Shown here piece by piece: positions 6,866 through 15,867 of a stretch of 64,000 nt of DNA. The notes under the pieces were generated by a model. It saw nothing but the letters and a program-made list of their open reading frames with translations. It did no database searches and was not told where the DNA came from. Numbering within the stretch: the stretch's first letter is position 1; each line of letters opens with the position of its first letter. Both the position numbers and the translations under genes were made by a program. Origin of the DNA: Bradyrhizobium roseum (GTDB lineage: Bacteria; Pseudomonadota; Alphaproteobacteria; Rhizobiales; Xanthobacteraceae); contig NZ_CP129212.1 of the NCBI RefSeq assembly GCF_030413175.1, positions 5,928,450 through 5,992,449 on the forward strand, read 5' to 3'.

Positions 6866-8257
6866 CTACTTGTCAGCCGGTGTCGGCAACAACACCAGCG
6901 CCGCGACCAGTCCCGCGGCGGCCGCCGCAGCAGCAGCGACGAACGGCCAGAGATAGCTGACCGCCGATCCCTGATCGCCTAGCATCGCGCCGAGAATGGC
7001 GATCCCGACCGCAAAACCGCCCTGGCGCATGACGACGGTGACGGCGGCGGCGATGCCGGCCAGATCCGGCGGCGCGAGTGACACTGCCGCGCCTGACAGT
7101 TGCGGGTGAGCCAGGGCGACGGCGACGCCGATCGCGGCAATTCCGCAGAAGGTGGGAATGAGCGGCGGCGCCGCGCCGCCCCACAGCAATGCGATGGCCA
7201 TGGCGGCATTGCCAGCCGCAAGAATTCCCAGCGCCAGCGCGAAGTGCAGCCGCCATCCCAGCCGGCCGACGAGCCGGCCGCCCCATGGCGGCAGGAACAG
7301 CATCGGCAGCGTGGCCGTCAGCAGCGCGAGGCCGGCCACTTCCGAGGACCAGCCATAGGCCGCGGCGAGGAAAAGCGGCAGATAGACGAGGACGGCCCAG
7401 TAGCCGACCGATACGGCGCATAGCAGGATTGCGATGCCGATCATGGCCGGCCGGGCGAAGATGCCGGGATCGAGAATTGGCGCAGCGCGGTTTCTCTGCT
7501 GAATGCCGAACGCGGCGAAAAAGACCGCACTCAGCGCCAAGCCGGCCAGCAAGTGCGACGTCGAGGTACGGCCATGCAGCAGCGCCTCGACAAGCGCGGC
7601 CAGCGCCGCGGTGAACAGTGCGACGCCCGGCAGGTCGAGCGGCCGCGGCGCCGCCTCGCGCGCTTCCGCGACCAGCCGCGGCACGCCCCACGCTACCAGG
7701 GCGCAAGCCGGCAGGTTGATGAGAAAAATCCAGCGCCAGCCGATCCACGACGAGACCAGTCCGCCCATCGTCGGACCGAATGCCATCGCCACGCCGGACA
7801 TCACGCCGACCAGGGCAAACGCATCCGCGCGCGCCCGCGCCTCGACATAGCGGCCTGCGATCAGCGCGTAGCCGCCGGTCACGATGAAGGCGGCCCCGAT
7901 GCCCTGAAGCCCGCGCGCGGCCAAAAGCGTTGGTCCATCCCACGCCAGCCCGCACGCCAGCGAGGCGAACGCAAAGATGGCGTTGCCGACCAGCATCGCC
8001 CGCCGCCGACCGTGGCGATCCGCCAACGCACCCGCAAAGAGCAGGCAGGACGTGAAGGCCAGGCTGTAGGCATCCATCACCCAGGCGTATCCGGCGACAT
8101 CGAATTCGAGTTCACGCGCGATCGCCGGCAGCGCAATGACGACCGCCGTCACGTCGAAATTGGTGAGGAAGGCCGCCATGCCCAGCAGCAACGCGGGCAG
8201 CATGGATTGTGCGGTCCGACCGGCATCGCCGCCGGGGATACTTGTTGGCTGAGTCAT
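6866..8257 (-). CDS. MFS transporter, DHA2 (14-TM) drug-efflux type
   Basis: A 463-aa membrane protein. FLTNFDVTAVVIALPAI near the N-terminus is the DHA2 helix-1 motif. The loop motif GALADRHGRRRAML and GLQGIGAAF in helix 4, and repeated Ala/Leu/Gly-rich helices through the C-terminus, are also typical. I start at the ATG giving MTQPTS; the open frame continues to 8344 but would add a hydrophilic extension that reaches the divergent regulator. It is transcribed away from the LysR gene, a common layout in which the regulator controls the exporter. Likely a proton-driven exporter of a toxic or signalling compound; the substrate cannot be read from sequence. Confidence 0.85.
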   Translation of the reverse strand: MTQPTSIPGGDAGRTAQSMLPALLLGMAAFLTNFDVTAVVIALPAIARELEFDVAGYAWVMDAYSLAFTSCLLFAGALADRHGRRRAMLVGNAIFAFASLACGLAWDGPTLLAARGLQGIGAAFIVTGGYALIAGRYVEARARADAFALVGVMSGVAMAFGPTMGGLVSSWIGWRWIFLINLPACALVAWGVPRLVAEAREAAPRPLDLPGVALFTAALAALVEALLHGRTSTSHLLAGLALSAVFFAAFGIQQRNRAAPILDPGIFARPAMIGIAILLCAVSVGYWAVLVYLPLFLAAAYGWSSEVAGLALLTATLPMLFLPPWGGRLVGRLGWRLHFALALGILAAGNAAMAIALLWGGAAPPLIPTFCGIAAIGVAVALAHPQLSGAAVSLAPPDLAGIAAAVTVVMRQGGFAVGIAILGAMLGDQGSAVSYLWPFVAAAAAAAAGLVAALVLLPTPADK

Positions 8258-8333
8258 CGTGCGACCAGTCGTGTGCCGGATCGCCGGTTTTCGCCAACGC
8301 CAATTGTTCACATCGCCATGAATATCGTTCATA

Positions 8334-9266
8334 GTGCAGGACATGCGTACCCTTCCCCCTTTTGACGGACTGATTGCGTTCGACGCGACGCTGCGTCATC
8401 GCAGCATGACGCGCGCGGCCAGTGAGCTCGGACTCACCCAGAGCGCGATCAGCCACCGGCTCAGGAAGCTCGAAGGTTTTGTCGGCACACGGTTGCTGGA
8501 TCGCACGTCAGGCGGCCTGTTGCCGACCGCAGCCGGCGTCACCCTAGCCGAGGGACTCGGGCGGATGCTCGACGAGATGGCGGAGCTGCGGGCGCGCTCG
8601 CGCGCCTCGTTGCGGCCGCAGACGCTCAAGATCGGCCTGGGCTCGGCACTCGCCAACCACTGGCTGGTGCGGCGCCTGCCGGCGTTTGCGTCTGCACATC
8701 CCGATGTCGCGATCGAACTCTGCATCGTCGAAGGCGACGTTCAGGCGCGCGCCCTCGATCTCGACATGCAGATCCGATGGATACCCAAAGCCGGCGCGCG
8801 CGCCACCTCGACCCAGCGCCTGCTGTTCGACGAAATGGTTTTCCCGGTGGCAGTCCCGTCCCTGCTGCCGCGCGGGCGGTCATTGCGCAAGCCTGACGTG
8901 CTCGGCACCTTGCCGGTGCTGCACAAGGGTATCGCCGGCCGCAACGACGGCGATGAGTGGTCGTGGCCGGCGTGGTTCGAACGGCTGGGCGTCGCCGCTC
9001 CCGTTCGAGCCGGACTTCGCTTCGACAATCTCGGCACGGCGCTCACGGCCGCCCTGCAGGGCAGCGGCGCTGTTCTGGCAAGGTCGTTGCTGGTTCACGA
9101 TGCACTCGCGGAAAGGCAGCTTTGCCGCGTGTTATCGCCGGACTGGGATATGATGTGCAGCAAGGCGCACGTCATCCGCTGGCCCGCCGCGCTGGCGAGC
9201 GACAGGCGTGTCGCACTGTTCGCCGACTGGGTTACAGGGGAAGCGGAACGAACATCCCTTCAGTGA
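8334..9266 (+). CDS. LysR-family transcriptional regulator
   Basis: A 310-aa protein with an N-terminal winged helix-turn-helix (DGLIAFDATLRHRSMTRAAS, then QSAISHRLRKLE) and a GcvA-type effector-binding domain (LKIGLGSALANHWLVRRLP onward). The start is either GTG 8334 or ATG 8343; neither has a strong ribosome site. It diverges from the DHA2 exporter across less than 80 bp, so it probably regulates that gene and itself from the shared region. A second MFS gene follows 140 bp downstream on the same strand. The effector is unknown. Confidence 0.88.
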   Translation: MQDMRTLPPFDGLIAFDATLRHRSMTRAASELGLTQSAISHRLRKLEGFVGTRLLDRTSGGLLPTAAGVTLAEGLGRMLDEMAELRARSRASLRPQTLKIGLGSALANHWLVRRLPAFASAHPDVAIELCIVEGDVQARALDLDMQIRWIPKAGARATSTQRLLFDEMVFPVAVPSLLPRGRSLRKPDVLGTLPVLHKGIAGRNDGDEWSWPAWFERLGVAAPVRAGLRFDNLGTALTAALQGSGAVLARSLLVHDALAERQLCRVLSPDWDMMCSKAHVIRWPAALASDRRVALFADWVTGEAERTSLQ

Positions 9267-9406
9267 GAGTGTGCCGACGTCCACCGCCACCACCATCAGC
9301 CATCCCCTCCAAAATTCTGCCGTACGTCGAAAAGGGCTTGTGCAAGCCGCTTGCTGCCAATAGTGCAGGCGTAAGGGGCAGCAGACCCCGGAGAGGATGC
9401 CATCCC

Positions 9407-10603
9407 GTGAGAAGCTTGCCGTTCCGGCGGATCATCGAGGCCCCGGACTTCTGGCGCTTGTGGTATGTCGGCCTGGTCGTCGCCACCGTGCGCTGGCTGG
9501 AAACCGTCGTGGTCGGGATTGTCGTCTACCAGCGCACTGACTCGGCGTTCCTGGTCTCGATGATGACCATGCTGCGCCTGCTTCCGATGGGCCTGTTCGG
9601 GGTTTTTCTCGGCGCGCTCGCGGAGCGTTTTGATCGCGGGCGAACCCTGTTCGCGGTCGTGCTGATGATGAGCGGCACCTCCGCGGTGCTCGCCGTTCTG
9701 GATCAGGCCGGGCAACTCGAGGTCTGGCACTTCGCCGTCGCCAGCTTCATCAACGGCTGCGGCTGGTCCACCGACAACCCGGTGCGCCGCGTGATGATGG
9801 GCGAAGTCGTAGGCCGCGACAAGGTGGGCACCGCGATGTCGCTGGATGTCGGCGCCAGCAACGCCACCCGCATGATCGGCCCTGCCGTCGGCGGATTTCT
9901 CCTCGCCGGGACCGGCATCCATGGCGCCTTCATCCTCAGCGTGCTGATGTACGGCACCGCGCTGTTGGCGATCCTGACCATCCGAGCGCGGATTCCCCGC
10001 GCCGCGGGATCGAACGCCGTGCTGGCGCGGATCGGCGAGGGGCTGGCGCTGGTACGTGGCGACAGGCGGCTGATTGGCGTGCTGGTCGTCACCGTGATCT
10101 ACAATCTCTTCGCGTGGCCCTTCACCAGCATGATCCCCGTCATCGGGCGCGACCGCCTGCACCTGGGCCCCGAAGGCGTCGGCTTGCTGGCGACCATGGA
10201 CGGCATCGGCGCCTTCGTGGGCGCGATGCTGCTGGCGCTCTGGCTGACCCCGCGCTGGTATGGCCGGGCCTATATTGGCGGCGTCGTCTGCTACCTGATC
10301 ACGGTGGTGATTTTCGCGCTGGTGCAAAGCCCGGCGCTGGCGGCCGCGGCCTTGCTGCTGACGGGACTGGGTGGCGCGGGATTCGGAACGATGCAGGCGA
10401 CCCTGGTCTATCTCGCCGCGCCGGTGGAAATGCGCTCGCGTATCCTGGGCGTTCTCACCGTCTGCATCGGCACCGGGCCGATCGGCTTCGTGTGGCTGGG
10501 CTGGCTTGCCGACCACATCGGCGCCCACAACGCCACGGCCGTGACCGGCATTCTCGGCCTGGTCGCCATGGCTGCGACCTGGCGCTGGTGGAAGGATATT
10601 TGA
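9407..10603 (+). CDS. MFS transporter, EntS/MFS_3-like
   Basis: A 398-aa, about 12-helix membrane protein. I chose the GTG at 9407 because GAGAGG lies about 10 nt upstream and the protein then begins VRSLPFRRIIEAPDFWRLW, with the first helix at residues 15-40; the open frame upstream overlaps the LysR gene and reads as noise. Motifs include GALAERFDRGRTL (loop 2-3) and NPVRRVMMGEVVG, as in enterobactin-exporter-like MFS proteins. Substrate unknown. It is a separate unit or is read through from the LysR gene. Confidence 0.85.
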   Translation: MRSLPFRRIIEAPDFWRLWYVGLVVATVRWLETVVVGIVVYQRTDSAFLVSMMTMLRLLPMGLFGVFLGALAERFDRGRTLFAVVLMMSGTSAVLAVLDQAGQLEVWHFAVASFINGCGWSTDNPVRRVMMGEVVGRDKVGTAMSLDVGASNATRMIGPAVGGFLLAGTGIHGAFILSVLMYGTALLAILTIRARIPRAAGSNAVLARIGEGLALVRGDRRLIGVLVVTVIYNLFAWPFTSMIPVIGRDRLHLGPEGVGLLATMDGIGAFVGAMLLALWLTPRWYGRAYIGGVVCYLITVVIFALVQSPALAAAALLLTGLGGAGFGTMQATLVYLAAPVEMRSRILGVLTVCIGTGPIGFVWLGWLADHIGAHNATAVTGILGLVAMAATWRWWKDI

Positions 10604-10666
10604 GGAGACGAGGTTCGGCGACAGCGGCAGGCGGAACGTCCGTCACCGGCTATGATACCAATCCGT

Positions 10667-10688
10667 CCAGCGGACACCGGTCCGCTGG
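10667..10688. terminator. Hairpin between convergent MFS and ABC genes
   Basis: A 9-bp stem (10667-10675 with 10680-10688) with a 4-nt loop in the 126-bp gap between two convergent genes. No T run on either side, so it is only a candidate bidirectional terminator. Confidence 0.4.
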
Positions 10689-10729
10689 CCGTGACTTACG
10701 CTTCATTCGACGAGAGATCGGCCGCGTTG

Positions 10730-11785
10730 TCAGGGTTTGAAGACGTACCCTGGCCCGATGGCCACCGCGTCCGGAATGGGCGGCAGGTCGGAAAACAGCT
10801 CCGGCTTGTCCTTCATCACCTTCAAGATGTACTTCGGCTCGATGTGTGCATTGACATCGAAAGTGGACTTCAGGATTCCAAGCTTGGCCAGGCGTTCTTC
10901 AGCGCTGTTAAGCGCGCGATAATTGTTGGCTGACAACCGGCGATCCGCCTGCTGGATGTTAAACTGCATGGCCGCTTCGGCGATTTCCTGCTTGAGGCCG
11001 GGGATCCACCGCGTGGCAACCTGGGCGGCCAGCTTCGGATTCTTTCGCATCCATTGATCGGCCTCCGACACGGCGGCCAGGAATTTCTCGATGGTTGCGC
11101 CATTGGCCTGCACCCAGGGCCGGAGCGCGACGTTAAAGCCGATATACGAGATCACGTCGCCGCCGCGAATGAGTTCGAAGGCGCCCGGCACATCCTTGCC
11201 GGCGACGATCGGCCATGGATCCCATCCGGAAAATGCGTCGATGCCCTTGGCGAGCAGCGCCACCGTCATGTCCGGCGGCGGCGTATTCACCAGCGTGACG
11301 TCTTCCGGTTTCAGCCCGGCCTTCTCGAGGGTGGCTAGAACATAGAGATGGTTGATGGTGCCGAACGACGCCGCAATCTTCTTGCCGCGCAAGCTCGACA
11401 GGTCGCCCTTGACGATGCCGGAACCCTCGCGGGCAACGATCGCAACGGTGGCATCGGAACCGGCCTTGGTGGCGTTGCCGCTGTAATTGCCCAGCGCAAC
11501 GAGGTCCATTCCGCGCAACACGGCGCCGATCATGGGCACACCGACCTGCACGATCTCGCTTTCACCGGCCTGCAACGCGTTGAGGGCGTCGACCCCGGTG
11601 GCATAAGGCCGGGCAATCGTCACATCGAGGCCGTTCTTCTCGAAGAAGCCGCGTTCGAGTGCGATCGGCAGGCCGATCTGATCGATCCCGGTCACCATGC
11701 CGGCCTTGAGTTTCGTCAGCGTTTGCGCACCCGCCGGCGTCCAGGCCAGCGCGAGCGCTGCCGCAAGCATCACCAATCTCTTCAT
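10730..11785 (-). CDS. ABC transporter periplasmic substrate-binding protein, NMT1/SsuA-like
   Basis: A 351-aa protein with a signal peptide (MKRLVMLAAALALAWTPAGAQ) and an NMT1/SsuA/TauA-type fold: KAGMVTGIDQIGLPIALERGFF near the start, then GKKIAASFGTINHLY and WDPWPIVAG. I start at ATG 11785, since GGGAGG lies 6 nt upstream; a second ATG six bases earlier overlaps the previous stop but has no spacing. It is the last gene of a five-gene importer operon. Relatives bind aliphatic sulfonates, taurine, nitrate or aromatic precursors; the ligand here cannot be fixed from sequence. Confidence 0.88.
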   Translation of the reverse strand: MKRLVMLAAALALAWTPAGAQTLTKLKAGMVTGIDQIGLPIALERGFFEKNGLDVTIARPYATGVDALNALQAGESEIVQVGVPMIGAVLRGMDLVALGNYSGNATKAGSDATVAIVAREGSGIVKGDLSSLRGKKIAASFGTINHLYVLATLEKAGLKPEDVTLVNTPPPDMTVALLAKGIDAFSGWDPWPIVAGKDVPGAFELIRGGDVISYIGFNVALRPWVQANGATIEKFLAAVSEADQWMRKNPKLAAQVATRWIPGLKQEIAEAAMQFNIQQADRRLSANNYRALNSAEERLAKLGILKSTFDVNAHIEPKYILKVMKDKPELFSDLPPIPDAVAIGPGYVFKP

Positions 11786-11787
11786 TG

Positions 11788-12120
11788 TCATCCTCCCTGT
11801 TTTATCGGTCCCACCGCCGTCACCCAGTACGGCCGGGCAACGGCGTTGAGGTCCGTTCGTTTGACACCACGTAGTTCGATCGAATGGTCATCGGTGCCGG
11901 TGACCCTTCCATATGGCTGGAACGCCAGAACGTGAAACCGCTCGGGCGTGAACGGCAGCTCGATCTGGACATTGACCTTTTCCGACGAACCGCCGAGCTC
12001 GGGCGAAATCTTCCCGGGTGCGGCCAGCGTCAGCCAGAGCTGGAAGCCGGCCCAGGCGGCGATGACACCGACGACGATGCGAAACTTGCCTGAACCCACG
12101 GCTTCCGAGACGAGACTCAT
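11788..12120 (-). CDS. Small membrane-anchored hypothetical protein inside the ABC importer operon
   Basis: A 110-aa protein with one hydrophobic helix at residues 14-34 and a hydrophilic C-terminal domain likely on the periplasmic side. Not a family I recognise. Its start overlaps the ATPase gene stop and its stop overlaps the first ATG region of the binding-protein gene, so it is translated as part of the importer. Placement suggests an accessory subunit or assembly factor of the transporter. Such an extra gene is not part of the standard SsuABC/TauABC set. Confidence 0.7.
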   Translation of the reverse strand: MSLVSEAVGSGKFRIVVGVIAAWAGFQLWLTLAAPGKISPELGGSSEKVNVQIELPFTPERFHVLAFQPYGRVTGTDDHSIELRGVKRTDLNAVARPYWVTAVGPIKQGG

Positions 12121-12875
12121 GCCGCACGCACCATCTGCAGCACGCTGGCCGAGAGGCGCTTGAACTCGTCATCGTTGACGAGGTCGTCCCAGACCCGGGG
12201 CCGCGGCAGGTTGACGTCCACCTGGTCGAGAATGCGCCCTTTCGACAGCACGACAACGCGATTGGCCAGGAAGACCGCTTCGGCGACGTCATGCGTGATG
12301 AAAACCACCGTCGGCCGGCGCTCCTGCCAGATCCGCGTCAGCTCTTCCTGCAGCGTCATGCGGGTTTGCGCATCGACGCTGGCAAAGGGTTCGTCCATCA
12401 GCAGCACCGCCGGATTGTTGGCCAGCGCCCGCACCACGCCGACGCGCTGCTGCATGCCACCGGACAATTCGTTGGGATACCGGTTGGCGGCGTGCGAAAG
12501 CCCGGCCAACGCCAGATACTCCCGGGCGATCTTGTCACGCTCGGCCTTCGGTACGCCGCGCATTTTCGGACCGAACCCGACATTGTCGAGCACGGTCTTC
12601 CACGGGAACAAGGCGAACGACTGGAACACGACGCCGCGTTCCGGGCCGGGCCCGATGACGGGTTTGCCGTCGAGCAGGATTTCGCCACCGGAATACGGAA
12701 TGAAGCCGGCGATCATGTTGAGGATGGTGGTCTTGCCGCAGCCGGACGGGCCGACGACCGAAACGAACTCGCCCTGCTGCACGTCGAGCGAGACATCGTG
12801 GACCGCCGTGACATGCGCGCCCGCGTAAGGATCGAAATAGGTCTTTGCCAGGTTGCGGAGCGAGAGCGTCTTCAT
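12117..12875 (-). CDS. ABC transporter ATP-binding protein, SsuB/TauB type
   Basis: A 252-aa ATPase with Walker A GPSGCGKT, Q-loop FQSFALFPW, signature LSGGMQQRV, Walker B VLLMDEPFASVDA and H-loop ITHDVAEAVFLA. These are the motifs of nitrate/sulfonate/taurine importers. The start is ATG 12875, which overlaps the permease stop (ATGA); six further upstream codons are possible but less likely. It energises the two permeases encoded immediately upstream. Confidence 0.92.
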   Translation of the reverse strand: MKTLSLRNLAKTYFDPYAGAHVTAVHDVSLDVQQGEFVSVVGPSGCGKTTILNMIAGFIPYSGGEILLDGKPVIGPGPERGVVFQSFALFPWKTVLDNVGFGPKMRGVPKAERDKIAREYLALAGLSHAANRYPNELSGGMQQRVGVVRALANNPAVLLMDEPFASVDAQTRMTLQEELTRIWQERRPTVVFITHDVAEAVFLANRVVVLSKGRILDQVDVNLPRPRVWDDLVNDDEFKRLSASVLQMVRAA

Positions 12876-13678
12876 GATGTCACCAATCCCCAACGCTGGC
12901 CAGTTGCGCGTTCAAGCGGCGCCAGGATCCAGGCGTCCACGATGTACCAAAGCAGGCCCAGAATGATCATTCCGAGCAGAATCTCATTGGTGGAGCCGGC
13001 GCGTCGCGCATCGAACATCATGAAGCCGATGCCGCTGGTGCCGACGATGATCTCGACGGCGATGAGCGCACGCCAGCCATAGCCAAGCCCGTTGCGCAAG
13101 CCGGTGATGATGTTGGGCAGCGCGCCGGGCAGCGTCACCTCCCAGAGCACGCGCGCCGGCGACGCGCCGAGACTGCGCGCGGCCCGCGCCAGATCGCGCG
13201 GCACCGACTCCACGCCGAGGACCGTGTTGAGCACCACCGGAAACAGCACGGTATAGACGATCACGAACGTCATCGTCGTCAGCCCGAAGCCGAACCAGAT
13301 CAGGAGGATCGGGAGCCAGGCAATGTCTCCGATGGCCTGGAAGAACAGCAGGATCGGCCAGCAGATGCGATGGGCCCACCGGCTGGTACCGATCAGAACG
13401 CCGAGCGGAATGCCAAGCGCCATGCCCAGCGCAGCGCCGGAAAAAAGACGGATCAGGCTGTCCTGCAGATAATCCGGCAGAATGCCCTTGTACGTCAGCG
13501 TGGCGAACGACCTGGCGACGTCGAGCGGCCCCGGCAGAAATGCCCGCGGAAATACCCCGGCTTCGGTGACAGCGGTCCACAGCGCGACCACGGGAATGAA
13601 CGGAATGATGGCGGCAAGCGCCGGCCATCGCTGCGTCAACCGCAAATATCCACTCCAGCATTGCAGCGATACGTTCAT
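12872..13678 (-). CDS. ABC transporter permease 2, SsuC/TauC type
   Basis: A 268-aa inner-membrane protein of the binding-protein-dependent permease family. A hydrophobic N-terminus is followed by helices and the EAA loop near LARAARSLGASPARVLWEVTLPGALPNI, which contacts the ATPase. I start at the ATG giving MNVSLQ, which overlaps the stop of permease 1; the longer frame to 13882 lies inside that gene. It is homologous to permease 1, so the channel is probably a heterodimer. Confidence 0.88.
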   Translation of the reverse strand: MNVSLQCWSGYLRLTQRWPALAAIIPFIPVVALWTAVTEAGVFPRAFLPGPLDVARSFATLTYKGILPDYLQDSLIRLFSGAALGMALGIPLGVLIGTSRWAHRICWPILLFFQAIGDIAWLPILLIWFGFGLTTMTFVIVYTVLFPVVLNTVLGVESVPRDLARAARSLGASPARVLWEVTLPGALPNIITGLRNGLGYGWRALIAVEIIVGTSGIGFMMFDARRAGSTNEILLGMIILGLLWYIVDAWILAPLERATGQRWGLVTS

Positions 13679-14496
13679 GCGCGCCTCACCATGCCCCAGC
13701 GCTCGATGGTGGAGCGTTCGAGCGGAACCAGCAGAAGGCGGTCGATCAACAGCCACAGCACGCCGATCACGATCATGCCGAACACGATGACTTCGGTCCG
13801 GTAGAAGTCGCGGGCCACGAACAGCATGTAGCCAAGGCCGACATTGGTCGCGATCATCTCGGCTGCGATCAGGCCGCGCCACGCGAAGCCGAGCCCGGTG
13901 CGGATGCCGGTGACGATGTTCGGAAGCGCGCCGGGCAGCAGGACCTCCGTCAGCAATGCCCAGCGCCCGGCGCCGAGCGAGGCCGCCGCGTTACGCACGG
14001 CGTGCGGAATGGTTTTGACACCGAGCAAGGTGTTGTAGGCCACCACGAAGAACACCGCGTTGAAGATGACAAACACGATCGCGCCGAAGCCGTAGCCGAA
14101 CCACAGCGTCGCAATCGGAATCCATGCGATGCCGGCCAGAACCGAGAAGAAGCGAAACAGCGGCGTCAGGAACGCGGCAACCCCCGCACTGACACCCATC
14201 GCAATGCCGAGCGGAACGGCGGTGACGACCCCGATCAGGGTGCCGAGGCCGACGCGCAGCAGGCTGGCGCCGATATGGGCGATCAGCGTGCCGTCGCGGA
14301 TCGATTCGAGCGCAGCGGCACCCACCGCGCCGACGGACGGAAACACCCGGGGATTGATCTGGAACAGCGGCACGACGACGGCCCATACCGCCACAAGCGC
14401 CAGCAGCGGCGCGACGAACATCGCGGTCCCGGCGAGCGAATTCACGCTTCGCACGATCCAAGGCCGCCGCGGTTTCGCTTCCGTCGTCACCTGCAC
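13675..14496 (-). CDS. ABC transporter permease 1, SsuC/TauC type
   Basis: A 273-aa permease, first gene of the importer operon. It has about six helices and an EAA loop (AVRNAAASLGAGRWALLTEV, then LLPGALPNIVTGI). Three GTG starts are possible (14511, 14496, 14490); I prefer 14496 because GGGGAG lies 5 nt upstream. The stop overlaps permease 2. The gap to the upstream GntR gene is under 100 bp on the same strand, so the regulator and importer may be partly co-transcribed. Confidence 0.85.
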   Translation of the reverse strand: MQVTTEAKPRRPWIVRSVNSLAGTAMFVAPLLALVAVWAVVVPLFQINPRVFPSVGAVGAAALESIRDGTLIAHIGASLLRVGLGTLIGVVTAVPLGIAMGVSAGVAAFLTPLFRFFSVLAGIAWIPIATLWFGYGFGAIVFVIFNAVFFVVAYNTLLGVKTIPHAVRNAAASLGAGRWALLTEVLLPGALPNIVTGIRTGLGFAWRGLIAAEMIATNVGLGYMLFVARDFYRTEVIVFGMIVIGVLWLLIDRLLLVPLERSTIERWGMVRRA

Positions 14497-14582
14497 TCCA
14501 TCTCCCCGCACGCTACCGACATTTTTGCCGGCCTTGTTGTTATCTCTTAGAACGGCATCGTCGTCAGCGACGCCTCTTTACA

Positions 14583-15383
14583 TCACCGTTCAAGGCGCTT
14601 TCCCTTCACCTTGGCAGTCGCGAGCGCGACGCCCCCGTTGCGCGCGGCACCGGAAGCTGCAGCCTTCTTGTCGGAAATCTTGAACTTCGTGTATCCGAGC
14701 ACCCGCTCCATCGCGGCCCGCGCCTTCTCGGCGTCACCTGCGTCAATGGCGCGCGCTGCAAGCGCATGGTTCGGCAGATTGTCCTTGAACCAGCCGGCGC
14801 TTCCGATGGCGACGACGAACACCGTGCTGAGGATGGTATCGATCGCGCCCCGAAAACCCTGCAATACAGGGTTGTGCGTCGCGTCCAGAATCGCGAGATG
14901 GAATGCCTTGTCGGCGGCGGTCGCGCCGGCGTGGTCCTTGGAGGCTTCCATCGCCGCGAGCGCGGCGTTGATCCGGGCGCGATCGGCCTTGGTCGCGCGC
15001 TGGGCCGCCAACGCAGCCGCGGCCGGCTCGATGATGGAGCGGACTTCCTGGATCGCCAGTAGCAGCTCGCGGTCCGGCTCTCCCTGCCCTATCAGCCAAC
15101 TCAGGACATCGCGATCGAGAAGACTCCATTGGTGACGGGGCAGCACATGCGTGCCGTGACGCGGGCGCACGCTGACGAGACCCTTGGCGGCAAGCGTCTT
15201 GACGACCTCGCGTACCACGCCACGCCCGACACCAAAACGCGCTTCGAGGTCCGGCTCCGGCGGCAGCGCGGCGCCGACCGGAATTCGGTCCTGCGCGATC
15301 TCGCGGCCAAGCGTCGCAAGCACGGCTCCGATGCGGCCGGGCTTGATCGGCTTGTCTACGGCGTTCAGCCGTGTCCTGGCCAC
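14583..15383 (-). CDS. GntR-family (FadR-type) transcriptional regulator
   Basis: A 266-aa protein. An N-terminal winged helix (residues 20-85, with ALPPEPDLEARFGVGRGVVR and LVSVRPRHGTHV) precedes an all-helical FCD effector domain (residues 105-235, EVRSIIEPAAAALAAQRAT, H at AFHLAI). The C-terminal 30 residues are Lys/Arg/Ala-rich and look like a disordered tail. The start is GTG 15383 with GGGAGGGAGG 7 nt upstream. It probably represses the adjacent importer operon and itself; a palindrome about 70 bp upstream is the likely operator. Confidence 0.88.
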   Translation of the reverse strand: MARTRLNAVDKPIKPGRIGAVLATLGREIAQDRIPVGAALPPEPDLEARFGVGRGVVREVVKTLAAKGLVSVRPRHGTHVLPRHQWSLLDRDVLSWLIGQGEPDRELLLAIQEVRSIIEPAAAALAAQRATKADRARINAALAAMEASKDHAGATAADKAFHLAILDATHNPVLQGFRGAIDTILSTVFVVAIGSAGWFKDNLPNHALAARAIDAGDAEKARAAMERVLGYTKFKISDKKAAASGAARNGGVALATAKVKGKRLER

Positions 15384-15453
15384 GCACGTTCCTCCCTCCC
15401 TGCTTGTTTGCGCAGGTGAGCAGTCCGCTTAGCACGCAAATGGACATGCTGGC

Positions 15454-15482
15454 AATCATCGGATGTTTAACATCGGATGATT
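15454..15482. promoter_or_regulatory. 29-bp imperfect palindrome upstream of the GntR gene, candidate operator
   Basis: AATCATC at the left and GATGATT at the right flank GATGTTTAACATC. Only one symmetric pair (15461/15475) and the centre base break the symmetry. It also reads as two direct CATCGGATG copies 14 bp apart. It lies 71 bp before the GntR start. No second copy is evident before the importer operon. Confidence 0.5.
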
Positions 15483-15701
15483 GAACGTTTTCGGGCAGCC
15501 TCGTTATTTGGACCGATGTCCGCATGCCCAGCAGCTGCCGTTCCAGGCCGGCTGAGCCAATTGAACCATCGGTATGGATTTCGGTCTGTTAACGAAGCGC
15601 GAGGCCGTCCTTCAGCCTGTTGGTAGGGTCACGGCTGTCCCGAGCGGGACCCGCTTTTATCGGAACGATGTCGGCGCAACCGCATTGCATCTCAAACAGG
15701 C

Positions 15702-15726
15702 GCCCCGCACTCCGGGGCTTTTCTTT
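15702..15726 (+). terminator. Rho-independent terminator-like hairpin on the plus strand
   Basis: A 6-bp GC stem (15702-15707 with 15713-15718), 5-nt loop, then TTTTCTTT. The transcript that would end here is not obvious: the 300 bp upstream (15384-15701) hold the GntR promoter region and no convincing plus-strand gene. It could end a small RNA. Confidence 0.5.
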
Positions 15727-15737
15727 GGGGACTGGTC

Positions 15738-15830
15738 ATGTTCTGGATCGAAGCTATCATCAACATTTCCGCTTTCGCCGGCTTCATCGGCCTCGCCAAC
15801 CGTCGCTCGATAGCTGATCCGTCCGATTGA
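15738..15830 (+). CDS. Possible 30-aa small membrane peptide
   Basis: A short frame with GGGGA 7 nt before the ATG. The peptide has a hydrophobic, amphipathic first half (MFWIEAIINISAFAGFIGLA) and a charged tail. It begins 11 nt after a terminator-like hairpin, which argues against normal transcription unless read-through occurs. Small membrane peptides of this size exist, but nothing here proves expression. Confidence 0.25.
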   Translation: MFWIEAIINISAFAGFIGLANRRSIADPSD

Positions 15831-15867
15831 TTCCAATATTGCGATGGGCCGTATCGCGCGGTGAGAA

